From assembly GCA_009702725.1 (NCBI GenBank), contig WLHM01000003.1, positions 1-15,057 of the forward strand: DNA of 15,057 nucleotides. The letters are read 5' to 3'. Position numbers and translations under genes: made by a program. This document shows positions 1-6,568 of the stretch, one piece after another. Positions within the stretch are counted from its first letter, which is position 1, and each line of letters begins with the position of its first letter. The notes beneath the pieces were generated by a model. The model was not told where the DNA came from, did not search any database, and saw only the letters and a program-made list of their open reading frames with translations. Source of the DNA: Actinomycetota bacterium (GTDB taxonomy: Bacteria > Actinomycetota > Actinomycetes > S36-B12).

Positions 1-1
1 C

Positions 2-160
2 CGGGTAGCAGCAAACACTCGATCGGGCCAGCCTCCAGCCACTGACACATTTAGTTGGCTAGTTCTCGCCGCTTTAGTCGATGCAGTGACCGCGGGCACC
101 GAGAACAGTCTAGTGCACCTCGAACTTCGCATCAAGCGCCCCGCCTCGGTAACGGTATAG
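2..160 (+). CDS. C-terminal fragment of a probable anti-sigma factor (RsbW/UsfX type), cut by the window edge
   Basis: This frame is open from the window edge to a TAG at 158-160, giving 52 residues. The visible piece contains FSWLVLAALVDAV followed by a short strand-like tail, VHLELRIKR. Anti-sigma serine kinases of the RsbW family often end in a similar way, with a Trp-containing amphipathic helix and then a last strand. It stops only nine bases before the ATG of a SigB/SigF-type sigma factor, and in actinobacteria such sigma factors commonly follow their RsbW-type anti-sigma gene. If so, it would bind and inactivate the downstream sigma factor. The catalytic N, G1 and G2 boxes lie outside the window, so the family call rests on position and a weak C-terminal resemblance. 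It could also be an unrelated upstream protein. Confidence 0.5.
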   Translation, partial: RVAANTRSGQPPATDTFSWLVLAALVDAVTAGTENSLVHLELRIKRPASVTV

Positions 161-169
161 CCGATCACG

Positions 170-970
170 ATGCCTGAAACCCCAGTAGCACCTGTTTCTA
201 CAGGTCGATGGAGTTTGGCTAAGCGCGACCACGCCCACGGATTATTCATCCAGCTGGCTGGGATACCTGCCACGGAACAAGGCCACAAAGCCATCCGTGA
301 CGAACTGGTAGAGATGCACATGCCATTGGTCGAACACCTTGCTCGCCGGTATCGCGATCGCGGTGAATCCCAGGAAGACTTAGTGCAAGTTGGCATGGTT
401 GGGTTGATAAAAGCAGTTGACCGGTTTGAGGTGGCACGCGGGCTAGAGTTCAGCACTTTCGCAACTCCAACGATTCTCGGTGAAATCAAGCGACATTTTC
501 GCGATCATGCCTGGGCGGTACATATCCCCCGCCGACTTCAGGAGCGAAATGTTGAAATCAACAAGGCCATTGACTCCCTCACCCGCGAACTTAATCGACC
601 ACCTACCATCGCTGAGCTAGCTAAGCGCAGCGAGCTCACCGATGCCGAGGTGTTGGAGGCCATGGAGGCCGGCCGTGCCTATACCGCAACGTCCATTGAC
701 GCTGCTTCAGAGGCACATGCCGGCGGAGACAGTCCATACGATCGTCTCGGCGGTGACGACTTAGCCCTCGAGGAATTCGAATTACGCGAATCCTTCCGCC
801 CGCTGCTTGCCGCACTACCAGAACGCGAACGCCAAATAGTCATACTCCGGTTCTTCATGAACCAATCACAAAGTGAAATTGCCGAACAACTCGGCATATC
901 GCAGATGCATGTGTCGCGGTTACTCGCTACATCGCTTGCCCAGATACGCGAAGGTATGAGCGATAACTAG
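170..970 (+). CDS. RNA polymerase sigma factor, SigB/SigF/SigG subfamily
   Basis: This is a 266-residue group 3 sigma-70 factor, the usual length for actinobacterial SigF/SigB-like stress sigma factors. It directs RNA polymerase to stress or developmental promoters. Region 2 spans about residues 51-120 and includes HLARRYRDRG, DLVQVGMVGLIKAVDRF and FSTFATPTILGEIKRHFRD. Region 3 runs from about 125 to 185. Region 4 runs from about 210 to 262, with the helix-turn-helix around QSEIAEQLGISQMHVSRLLA. The ATG at 170 lies nine bases after the stop of the probable anti-sigma gene and has no clear Shine-Dalgarno sequence or correctly spaced -10 box, so translational coupling seems likely. Its TAG stop (968-970) overlaps the stop of the convergent membrane gene. 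I do not assign SigF, SigB or SigG, because these paralogues cannot be separated by eye. Confidence 0.93.
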   Translation: MPETPVAPVSTGRWSLAKRDHAHGLFIQLAGIPATEQGHKAIRDELVEMHMPLVEHLARRYRDRGESQEDLVQVGMVGLIKAVDRFEVARGLEFSTFATPTILGEIKRHFRDHAWAVHIPRRLQERNVEINKAIDSLTRELNRPPTIAELAKRSELTDAEVLEAMEAGRAYTATSIDAASEAHAGGDSPYDRLGGDDLALEEFELRESFRPLLAALPERERQIVILRFFMNQSQSEIAEQLGISQMHVSRLLATSLAQIREGMSDN

Positions 971-1392
971 TCAGGTTGTGAATTACTAGCGCGAATTGCG
1001 CGACCGACTTGTGGTGTCAAAGCCAGCACCCCGCCGACTACGGCACATATTAAAACTGCTAGACCCACCCCCTGTCCTGGCCCTGCCGAATTTTGGGCGA
1101 CCGGGAAACCTACAAGAAGTGCAATTAACTGGGCCAGCACAAATGGTGACCGGGTCCAGCGCTGCCCTTGCATCCAACCCCGGCCAATTATTAGCAGGCC
1201 GATACCAAAAACCATAAAAATTAAAATCTGTATGAACAGCGCTGGACCATTAGAGACTTCAGCCGGCCCCGTCGTGCCAAAGCGGATCGCCTGTATGACG
1301 TCGTAGCACGCGTACCCGATAAGTGCTAACCCTTCCGCCCCCGAAATAGCGGCGAGGGCTATCAGTTCGAACCTTGGTTTGACACCACCCAT
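967..1392 (-). CDS. Small conserved membrane protein, four predicted TM helices
   Basis: This is a hydrophobic protein of 141 residues from the ATG at 1392. Four membrane segments can be seen, near residues 9-28, 50-70, 84-98 and 108-126. A loop reading GRGWMQGQRWTRSPFVLAQL joins the second and third; such arginine- and tryptophan-rich loops recur in uncharacterised actinobacterial membrane proteins. The function is unknown. I prefer the ATG at 1392 to the upstream GTG codons at 1428 and 1425 because TAGGCT sits exactly seven bases before it, the spacing of a leaderless transcript. The longer reading would add 12 residues (153 in total). The gene diverges from the lipid kinase gene with 61 bases between starts. 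Its TAG stop interlocks with that of the sigma factor in a CTAG tetramer. Confidence 0.75.
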   Translation of the reverse strand: MGGVKPRFELIALAAISGAEGLALIGYACYDVIQAIRFGTTGPAEVSNGPALFIQILIFMVFGIGLLIIGRGWMQGQRWTRSPFVLAQLIALLVGFPVAQNSAGPGQGVGLAVLICAVVGGVLALTPQVGRAIRASNSQPD

Positions 1393-1399
1393 AGGTCCG

Positions 1400-1405
1400 A
1401 GCCTA
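1400..1405 (-). promoter_or_regulatory. -10 box of a predicted leaderless promoter (membrane protein gene)
   Basis: TAGGCT on the minus strand is followed by seven bases and then the ATG at 1392. This spacing puts the transcription start at or next to the A of the start codon. No Shine-Dalgarno sequence is visible. The -35 region is not recognisable. Confidence 0.5.
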
Positions 1406-1441
1406 GGGCGCTGGCTTATTGGCACCACCGGGTGTCGCGAT

Positions 1442-1447
1442 TAGAGT
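1442..1447 (+). promoter_or_regulatory. -10 box of a predicted leaderless promoter (lipid kinase gene)
   Basis: TAGAGT is followed by six bases and then the GTG at 1454. It faces away from the opposing -10 box at 1400-1405, with 36 bases between the hexamers, so the upstream parts of the two promoters share the same DNA. Confidence 0.5.
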
Positions 1448-1453
1448 GGTCGT

Positions 1454-2416
1454 GTGCGCGGGCTACTAGTGGTAAACCCAAAGGCGACCACAACCTCACC
1501 TCGAGTTACCGATGTGCTGATTCATGCCCTCGCCGATGAACTTGATCTAGAAGTGACTGTCACAAATCACCGCGGACATGGATACACCTTAGGCGCGCAA
1601 GCCCGCACTCAAGAACTCGACGTGGTTCTAACTCTTGGCGGTGATGGGGTAATTAACGAAGTAGTAAACGGCATGTTAATTGACGGGCCGGGGCCAAAAG
1701 TTCCAATGCTGGCAACCGTGCCAGGTGGCAGCGGCAATGTGTTCGCGCGATCGCTGGGCCTTCCGAATGATCCGGTTGAAGCCACCGGGCAGTTACTTGA
1801 TGCGCTTCGTGAAAAACGTTTTCGAACGATTGGGCTCGGCACGGTAGCCGGCCTAACCAGCCCTGACATGGTTAATCCGCAGCAGATCCGTTGGTTCACC
1901 GCAAATGCTGGCCTTGGTTTGGACGCGGAAATTATTACAGCTATGGAAAATCAACGCCGCACGGGCGAGACCGCCAGCCCAACCCGCTACCTGCGCACCG
2001 CCTTGAATTCATTTTTCTTGCGTACTGATCGAAAGCACCCAGCCCTTAGCCTCCACCGCTCCGGTGCCAACCCGGTTACCGGTGTCTTCATGGCGGTGGT
2101 TCAAAACACTTCACCATGGACTTATTTCGGTGCCTGGCCCATTGACCCGTGCCCACAAGCCTCCTTCGAAACCGGCCTGGATGTTTTCGCCCTTCGCGCA
2201 ATGCGGGTGGCTGCCGCGATGCGGGCGACCAGGCGCATGGTGATGAGCTCCCGGGCGGGTTCGAGCCGCAAGGCCATGGTCGTTTGGCACGACCAAGGCC
2301 AGTTTTCGATCACCGCAAATCGCCCCACCCCGATACAGATCGACGGTGAGGCCGCCGGCCTGGTTACCGAGGTGACATTCGCCTCGGTAACTGACGCCCT
2401 TCGGGCCATGGTTTAG
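1454..2416 (+). CDS. Diacylglycerol kinase family lipid kinase (DAGK catalytic domain)
   Basis: This 320-residue protein belongs to the diacylglycerol/sphingosine kinase family, which phosphorylates a lipid hydroxyl with ATP at the inner membrane face. The N-terminal catalytic domain shows VVNPKATTTS at about 6-15, the nucleotide-binding LGGDGVINEVVNGM at 61-74 (GGDGV in place of the commoner GGDGT), and VPGGSGNVFARSLGLP at 89-104. The C-terminal part is the beta-rich domain typical of DgkB/YegS-like enzymes. No membrane segment is evident. The GTG start has a -10 box six bases upstream and no Shine-Dalgarno sequence. The lipid substrate cannot be read from sequence: diacylglycerol is likely, and other lipids are possible. 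It lies upstream of whiB1 on the same strand, but the 274-base gap argues against a simple operon. Confidence 0.88.
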   Translation: MRGLLVVNPKATTTSPRVTDVLIHALADELDLEVTVTNHRGHGYTLGAQARTQELDVVLTLGGDGVINEVVNGMLIDGPGPKVPMLATVPGGSGNVFARSLGLPNDPVEATGQLLDALREKRFRTIGLGTVAGLTSPDMVNPQQIRWFTANAGLGLDAEIITAMENQRRTGETASPTRYLRTALNSFFLRTDRKHPALSLHRSGANPVTGVFMAVVQNTSPWTYFGAWPIDPCPQASFETGLDVFALRAMRVAAAMRATRRMVMSSRAGSSRKAMVVWHDQGQFSITANRPTPIQIDGEAAGLVTEVTFASVTDALRAMV

Positions 2417-2430
2417 CGGGTGAACCCCGC
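2416..2430 (+). terminator. Short GC hairpin at the end of the lipid kinase gene (weak terminator candidate)
   Basis: GCGGG and CCCGC pair around a five-base loop, starting at the last base of the TAG stop. No T-run follows, so it would be at best a weak or factor-dependent terminator, or an mRNA 3' stabiliser. Confidence 0.25.
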
Positions 2431-2578
2431 CAGTCGCGCATTTACGGCATATACGACATAACGGGCCTAAAGTGACGAACCTGACAGGAAGATTTACCCA
2501 ATTTCGGCCTTTCGCCTTGCTCAGTCGCGCCTCGTCTGAGACCCTGTTCCAGTCATTTGTTTTTAGGTGGCGGCGATC

Positions 2579-2590
2579 TTCCCCCGGGAA
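2579..2590. repeat. Inverted repeat TTCCC-CC-GGGAA upstream of whiB1
   Basis: A perfect 5-base inverted repeat with a 2-base centre. It is the outermost of four inverted repeats in 87 bases before whiB1. It could be a protein-binding site; the 2-base centre is too small for an RNA hairpin loop unless the inner pairs open. Confidence 0.4.
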
Positions 2591-2592
2591 AA

Positions 2593-2609
2593 TTCAGGCG
2601 ACCCCTGAA
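2593..2609. repeat. Inverted repeat TTCAGG-N5-CCTGAA upstream of whiB1
   Basis: A perfect 6-base inverted repeat with the five-base spacer CGACC. It resembles the TTCGG-N5-CCGAA repeat at 2651-2665, so the two could be sites for one regulator or paired RNA hairpins. Confidence 0.5.
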
Positions 2610-2631
2610 GATTCTCAACGACACGCCGGCA

Positions 2632-2647
2632 CGTGAAAGCAATCACG
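2632..2647. promoter_or_regulatory. CRP/GlxR-like operator upstream of whiB1
   Basis: CGTGA-AAGCAA-TCACG is a perfect palindrome matching the CRP-family pattern TGTGA-N6-TCACA except at the outermost base of each half. Its centre lies about 51 bases before the whiB1 ATG. In M. tuberculosis whiB1 is a known target of the CRP homologue Rv3676, which makes the assignment plausible here. Whether this organism has such a protein cannot be seen in the window. Confidence 0.6.
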
Positions 2648-2650
2648 AGT

Positions 2651-2665
2651 TTCGGAAACCCCGAA
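2651..2665. repeat. Inverted repeat TTCGG-N5-CCGAA in the whiB1 leader region
   Basis: A perfect 5-base inverted repeat with spacer AAACC, ending 25 bases before the whiB1 ATG. It could be an operator or, if transcribed, a small hairpin just upstream of the ribosome binding site. Confidence 0.45.
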
Positions 2666-2677
2666 GCCGACCATTTT

Positions 2678-2681
2678 GGAG
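2678..2681 (+). promoter_or_regulatory. Ribosome binding site that fixes the whiB1 start
   Basis: GGAG lies nine bases before the ATG at 2691. This supports MDWRH as the N-terminus over the in-frame GTG at 2685, which is too close to the GGAG. Confidence 0.65.
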
Positions 2682-2690
2682 TGAGTGCTC

Positions 2691-2945
2691 ATGGATTGGC
2701 GTCACGAGTCCGCATGCCGTGACGAAGACCCAGAATTGTTCTTCCCGATCGGCAATACCGGACCAGCTTTGGTCCAGATCGAAGAAGCAAAACTGGTCTG
2801 TCGTCGCTGTAGCGTCGTTGACGAATGTCTTCGCTGGGCGCTCGAAACCGGCCAAGATGCCGGCGTGTGGGGCGGGCTAAGTGAAGATGAGCGGCGGGCG
2901 CTTAAGCGACGCAATGCTCGACTGAGGGCGCGCTCGAACGTTTAG
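2691..2945 (+). CDS. whiB1: WhiB1-type iron-sulfur transcriptional regulator
   Basis: This 84-residue protein is close to M. tuberculosis WhiB1 along its whole length, including MDWRH at the start, DEDPELFFP, and EDERRALKRRNAR near the end. The four cysteines that hold the [4Fe-4S] cluster are C9, C37, C40 and C46. The beta-turn motif GVWGG is at 58-62, followed by the basic DNA-contacting tail. WhiB1 binds region 4 of the primary sigma factor and controls transcription; in mycobacteria it is essential and its cluster reacts with nitric oxide. The start is the ATG at 2691, supported by a GGAG nine bases upstream and by exact family length. The upstream gap contains a CRP-like palindrome and three other inverted repeats. 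Its stop overlaps that of the convergent pdtaS. Confidence 0.96.
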   Translation: MDWRHESACRDEDPELFFPIGNTGPALVQIEEAKLVCRRCSVVDECLRWALETGQDAGVWGGLSEDERRALKRRNARLRARSNV

Positions 2946-4354
2946 TGCACAGATTGTGGGATTTCGATGCATGCCATCGCTCCCCCAGTTTCGCCGTTGC
3001 AGATCAAGAACTTGCCGCGTAGTTCACCGGTAGCGAGGGACTCAACGATTTGTAAGCCGAGGCCGGCATCAGAATCTGCGAATCCACTTGGTGAACCGAT
3101 ACCGTCGTCACGAACTACAACTCGCACCTGGCCGTCGCCTTGCGAGAGTTCGACCGTAATAGAAGTTGCGTGGGCGTGCTCAACAGCATTGTGCAATAAC
3201 TCTGAAATACTCATGGCGAGTGGCGTGGCTTGTTCACTCGGTAACGCACCGCAACTACCGACTCTCCTGATCAAGGGCGCCTGCGATGCAAATGCCGAAG
3301 CCAACTCAGCCATCAAGCCAATGATTCGATCGATGATCTCATCGAATGCCACAGTTTCGCCGGTATCACGAGACAAAATCTCGTGAACCACGGCAATGGC
3401 GCCCACTCGCAATTCGGCCTCTCCCAATGCCGCCTTCGTCTCCACACTTGACGCACGGCGACCTTGTAGGCGCAATAAAGCTGCGACGGTCTGCAAATTA
3501 TTCTTCACCCGGTGGTGAATTTCACGAATAGTGGCATCTTTGGAAAGTAGGGCAAGTTCACGGCCGCGAATATCAGTTACATCGCGAACCAAAACCACAC
3601 TCCCGAACACTGAACCTTGAATTTGCAGCGGAATACCCTGCACTAACACGGTGGCAACATTGTTTTCGATGTCAGCACGTCCGGCAGCCTTACCACTGGC
3701 AATGAGCATCAAGCTCTCATCCATCGGAGTCGGGCGCCGTGACAGGTGCGAGAGAATTGCCTTTAACTCTTTGCCCACAACATCTGTAGCTAAACCTAAG
3801 CGATGCAATGCACTTACCGCGTTTGGGCTCGAATACGTAACCATCCCATTTTCATCAAGCCTGATCAGCCCATCTCCAACCCGCGGAGCGTCAGCTGACT
3901 CGCCAATGACCGTGAGAGCCGGGAAAGTACCTTCAACGAGCATGCGTAATAAATCATCCGCGGTCGTTAAATAGATTTCTTCGAGATTGCCTGCCACCCG
4001 TGGTTGCCCGGATGAATGCCGCGCCACCACCGCTATGACTCGATCACCAAAGTGCACCGGATAGGCATGCCCGAAATTTTGACCAAAAGCCAACGCCTGG
4101 TCAATATCTGGAAAGCGCCCACGTGGGGCGAAATCCCCGATCACATCATCCGGCACCCGTGTCGGAGCCGTGGTCGGCCGCACCTGCGCCACCGCGATTA
4201 GCCCGCCCTCGTTCCAGGTAGGTAGCCAAAGCACTAAGTCACTTAATGCCAGATCGGCTAGCAGCGGCCACTCCCTGACTATGGCATGGAGTCGATCGAT
4301 CTCAGCGGCCGTTAAATCCGTGCGCTCGCTGGCGAGTTTCGTCACCGTCGGCAT
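2942..4354 (-). CDS. pdtaS: PdtaS-type sensor histidine kinase (GAF-PAS-HisKA_2-HATPase)
   Basis: This 470-residue soluble kinase matches mycobacterial PdtaS (Rv3220c) in order and sequence. An N-terminal GAF-like sensor domain covers about 1-150. A PAS-like domain covers about 155-262, with DGLIRLDENGMVTYSSPNAVSAL opening it. The HisKA_2 dimerisation helix starts at about 270 with REIHHRVKNNLQTVAALLRLQ; the family phosphoacceptor is in this motif (H280/H281). The ATPase domain shows SELLHNAVEHA at 384-394, DDGIG at 416-420 and GLGLQIV at 431-437. No membrane segment is seen, as expected for a cytosolic sensor. The known partner is PdtaR, an ANTAR-domain RNA-binding response regulator, not encoded here. 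The start has a -10 box six bases upstream and no Shine-Dalgarno sequence, so a leaderless mRNA is likely. Confidence 0.95.
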   Translation of the reverse strand: MPTVTKLASERTDLTAAEIDRLHAIVREWPLLADLALSDLVLWLPTWNEGGLIAVAQVRPTTAPTRVPDDVIGDFAPRGRFPDIDQALAFGQNFGHAYPVHFGDRVIAVVARHSSGQPRVAGNLEEIYLTTADDLLRMLVEGTFPALTVIGESADAPRVGDGLIRLDENGMVTYSSPNAVSALHRLGLATDVVGKELKAILSHLSRRPTPMDESLMLIASGKAAGRADIENNVATVLVQGIPLQIQGSVFGSVVLVRDVTDIRGRELALLSKDATIREIHHRVKNNLQTVAALLRLQGRRASSVETKAALGEAELRVGAIAVVHEILSRDTGETVAFDEIIDRIIGLMAELASAFASQAPLIRRVGSCGALPSEQATPLAMSISELLHNAVEHAHATSITVELSQGDGQVRVVVRDDGIGSPSGFADSDAGLGLQIVESLATGELRGKFLICNGETGGAMACIEIPQSVH

Positions 4355-4360
4355 GCAAGA

Positions 4361-4366
4361 AGTGTA
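4361..4366 (-). promoter_or_regulatory. -10 box of a predicted leaderless promoter (pdtaS)
   Basis: TACACT on the minus strand is followed by six bases and then the ATG at 4354. It lies in the 22-base gap after the amidohydrolase stop, so pdtaS could be transcribed independently of the gene before it. Confidence 0.5.
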
Positions 4367-4376
4367 TGGCCTCCCC

Positions 4377-5984
4377 TCACGGCCAAACGCGCTGACCGCT
4401 GGTCCAGGTGCCGAGTACTGAAATATTCTCGATCTCGTTGGGGTCTACGGAGCGCGGGTCGACCGCAAGCCAGACGAGGTCGGCCCTTGCACCCGGGCGA
4501 ATCACCCCCGCACTAGCGTCACCCGCTTGAAACGCGACACCGGACGTGTACGCAAGAAGCGCTTCTTCAACTGTTATGCATTCTTGCGGCATCCAAACTG
4601 GGTCAGCGGCGGTCATCTTGCGGGTTACCGCAACCTGGATCCCTGCGAGTGGCGAGTATGTCGTAACCGGCCAGTCACTACCAAAGGAGATGGGAGCGCC
4701 ACTTCTTAATATCGTACCGATTAGGTATTGACGATTGGTTCGCTCGGGGCCCAATCTAGGTGCGGTTAATTCGGACTGACAAGAATCAAACTTCGCCCAA
4801 TAGGGCTCGAAGTTTGCAATAACACCAAGTTCGGCAAACCGGCCAATATCTGCGTGATCAACCAATTGGGTATGCGCAATGACCGGGCGACGATCACGTG
4901 CACCGTTAACCATGCTGGCGTGCTCAATCGCATCAAGGGCCATTCGCGCTGCGCCGTCACCAATCGCATGGATATGTGTCTGAAATCCAAGGGAATCAAC
5001 TGCTGCTACCGCGCTTTTTAGGTCGTCGGGCTGCCAATTTGGTAGCCCCTTCGAATGCGGGCAGTCGCAATACGGCTCAAGCAGTGCGCCGGTTGCTGAC
5101 TCGATAACCCCGTCGGCAAAGAATTTAATGGTATTTGCAACTAGCCTCGGTGAGCCTGCTTCCTCTACCCGGGCGCGGGCGGCGACAAACTCATCGAGCT
5201 GATGGCGCCAATTATTTGAATCGGCCCAAAGAGCCATCGCTACTTTGCACGTCACCAGGCCGCGACGGTCGGCCTCGATCCAAGTGTTGACGTCCGTGGT
5301 TTCCACCCAAGCATCTTGGACCCAGGTTAGACCGGCAGCTGCAAAGCATTCGTCGGCGTGGGCAATAGCGCTCATACGTGTCTCTAGTTCAATCGGGGGC
5401 ATTAGCGCGTAAACCGGACTCCAAGCGCCCCATTCACGCAAGGTACCTATTGGTTCGCCCGTAGTATCAATCACGACCTCACCATCATGCGGCTGCACCA
5501 GGTCGCGCGTGTAGCCAGCCCGAAGTAAGGCTTCAGAGTTAACCCACACAGTGTGGTAATCCGATGCGCGCAGAAAGACCGGGCGATCGGGAACCACCGC
5601 ATCAAGCCAGGCGGCCAGGAAGACACCATCCGGTGCCAAAGTTTGATCGAATCCCTCACCACGAATCCACTCAGCATCGGGGTTTGAAGCCGCCCATTCG
5701 CCAACGGCAAGTGCAATCTCCTCGACGCTTCCAAGGTCGCGTATCGGCGCAAATTGCTGCTCAAGGCCTCCGAAGACCGGGTGCACATGGCCATCTCCAA
5801 AACCGTAGCAAATGAACCCACCTGCCGCGTCAATCACCACGTCAGCCGGCAGCCGTTTTGCAGTGGCTCCAACCGCCAAAATACTGCCCTCGTCAATAAG
5901 GACGGCATCGGTTACCGAAATATCGCCACCGGGTAGGCGCACGCCAGTCCAAACGATGGCATTTTGAATCCGAACGGTAGCCAT
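4377..5984 (-). CDS. Metal-dependent amidohydrolase, YtcJ-like (Amidohydro_3 family)
   Basis: This 535-residue enzyme has the full set of amidohydrolase motifs: GHVHP with the metal histidines H66 and H68, IKFFADGVIES with lysine K287, THIHAIGDGA with H337/H339, AHTQL with H371, and FGSDWPV with the catalytic aspartate D437. The N- and C-terminal ends form the small beta domain flanking the TIM barrel. Relatives hydrolyse amide or similar bonds of small molecules; the substrate is unknown. No signal peptide is visible, so it is probably cytosolic. The start is the ATG at 5984, five bases after AAGGAG; an in-frame GTG at 5990 overlaps that ribosome binding site and is rejected. It precedes pdtaS on the same strand by 22 bases and diverges from a GNAT gene. 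Confidence 0.92.
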   Translation of the reverse strand: MATVRIQNAIVWTGVRLPGGDISVTDAVLIDEGSILAVGATAKRLPADVVIDAAGGFICYGFGDGHVHPVFGGLEQQFAPIRDLGSVEEIALAVGEWAASNPDAEWIRGEGFDQTLAPDGVFLAAWLDAVVPDRPVFLRASDYHTVWVNSEALLRAGYTRDLVQPHDGEVVIDTTGEPIGTLREWGAWSPVYALMPPIELETRMSAIAHADECFAAAGLTWVQDAWVETTDVNTWIEADRRGLVTCKVAMALWADSNNWRHQLDEFVAARARVEEAGSPRLVANTIKFFADGVIESATGALLEPYCDCPHSKGLPNWQPDDLKSAVAAVDSLGFQTHIHAIGDGAARMALDAIEHASMVNGARDRRPVIAHTQLVDHADIGRFAELGVIANFEPYWAKFDSCQSELTAPRLGPERTNRQYLIGTILRSGAPISFGSDWPVTTYSPLAGIQVAVTRKMTAADPVWMPQECITVEEALLAYTSGVAFQAGDASAGVIRPGARADLVWLAVDPRSVDPNEIENISVLGTWTSGQRVWP

Positions 5985-5989
5985 TGGCA

Positions 5990-5995
5990 CTCCTT
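5990..5995 (-). promoter_or_regulatory. Ribosome binding site AAGGAG of the amidohydrolase gene
   Basis: AAGGAG lies five bases before the ATG at 5984. It decides between that codon and the GTG at 5990, which it overlaps. Confidence 0.75.
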
Positions 5996-6049
5996 ATAGC
6001 GAGTTACAAGGATCCGCAGACGCCAACGCGGACTCGATGCAGAGCACAG

Positions 6050-6055
6050 TACATT
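6050..6055 (+). promoter_or_regulatory. Possible -10 box of the GNAT gene
   Basis: TACATT fits TANNNT and would give a leader of about 25 bases carrying the AGGGGA ribosome binding site. No good -35 sequence is seen. Confidence 0.3.
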
Positions 6056-6072
6056 GTGTTTTCCATCAAGGC

Positions 6073-6078
6073 AGGGGA
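6073..6078 (+). promoter_or_regulatory. Ribosome binding site that fixes the GNAT start
   Basis: AGGGGA lies eight bases before the TTG at 6087. It supports that codon over the upstream TTG at 6054, which falls inside the putative -10 box. Confidence 0.55.
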
Positions 6079-6086
6079 CAGCGCGT

Positions 6087-6566
6087 TTGAAGATCCGTGA
6101 AATTCGGCCAGCGGAGTTTGCTGCCGTCGGCGACCTTTGTGTGCAGGCTTACGAAACTGGCGGCCACCTGGATCCAGGTAGCCCATATGCCGCGACAATC
6201 CGCGATGTCGCACATAGAGCAACCGCGGCCACAATGCTGGTGGCAGAGAGCGGGGGGCAAATCATCGGCACCGTAACTATTTGCTCCCCTGGAACCCCTT
6301 ACGCTGAAATTTGTCAACCAGGTGAGTTGGAATTTCGCTTCTTGGCCGTAGAACCCAAACACTGGGCCCAAGGAGTGGGCAAGGAACTTGTTCGTGAATG
6401 TGAAGAGCGGGCTCGAGGAATTGCTACCCAATTGGTGATATGTGTAATAGATATAAATATTGGCGGGCACCGCTTTTATGAAAAACTGGACTTTGAACGT
6501 TTACCCGAGCGAGATTGGGAGCCGCGGCCGGGGATCTATCTGCAGGCATACCGCAAGGCACTTTAA
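6087..6566 (+). CDS. GNAT family N-acetyltransferase
   Basis: This is a 159-residue single-domain GNAT protein that transfers an acetyl group from acetyl-CoA to an amine. Motif A is visible as FRFLAVEPKHWAQGVGKELV, with the pyrophosphate-binding Q-G-V-G-K at about 95-99. The C-terminal motif B appears as GGHRFYEKLDFER at about 127-139. The acceptor cannot be predicted. The start chosen is the TTG at 6087, eight bases after AGGGGA, which gives the protein the usual GNAT opening KIREIRPAEF. A TTG at 6054 would add 11 residues without homology-like character. The gene diverges from the amidohydrolase. Its stop is two bases from the stop of the convergent thioesterase. Confidence 0.88.
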   Translation: MKIREIRPAEFAAVGDLCVQAYETGGHLDPGSPYAATIRDVAHRATAATMLVAESGGQIIGTVTICSPGTPYAEICQPGELEFRFLAVEPKHWAQGVGKELVRECEERARGIATQLVICVIDINIGGHRFYEKLDFERLPERDWEPRPGIYLQAYRKAL

Positions 6567-6568
6567 AA

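Noticed and set aside
153..161. SigF-type or leaderless promoter in front of the sigma factor (CGGTATAG)
   Set aside because: No GTTT lies at the expected distance for a SigB/SigF promoter, and the TATAGC stretch does not fit TANNNT at 6-7 bases from the ATG.
2557..2880. Open frame of 107 codons on the plus strand overlapping whiB1
   Set aside because: It runs out of frame through whiB1 and its regulatory region; the composition is not protein-like and whiB1 is certain.
5471..5833. 120-codon minus-strand frame inside the amidohydrolase
   Set aside because: The amidohydrolase frame has all catalytic motifs on the same strand; this is an out-of-frame shadow.
6066..6470. 134-codon minus-strand frame opposite the GNAT gene
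   Set aside because: It is the antisense of a clear GNAT protein and shows no domain, start signal or neighbour logic.
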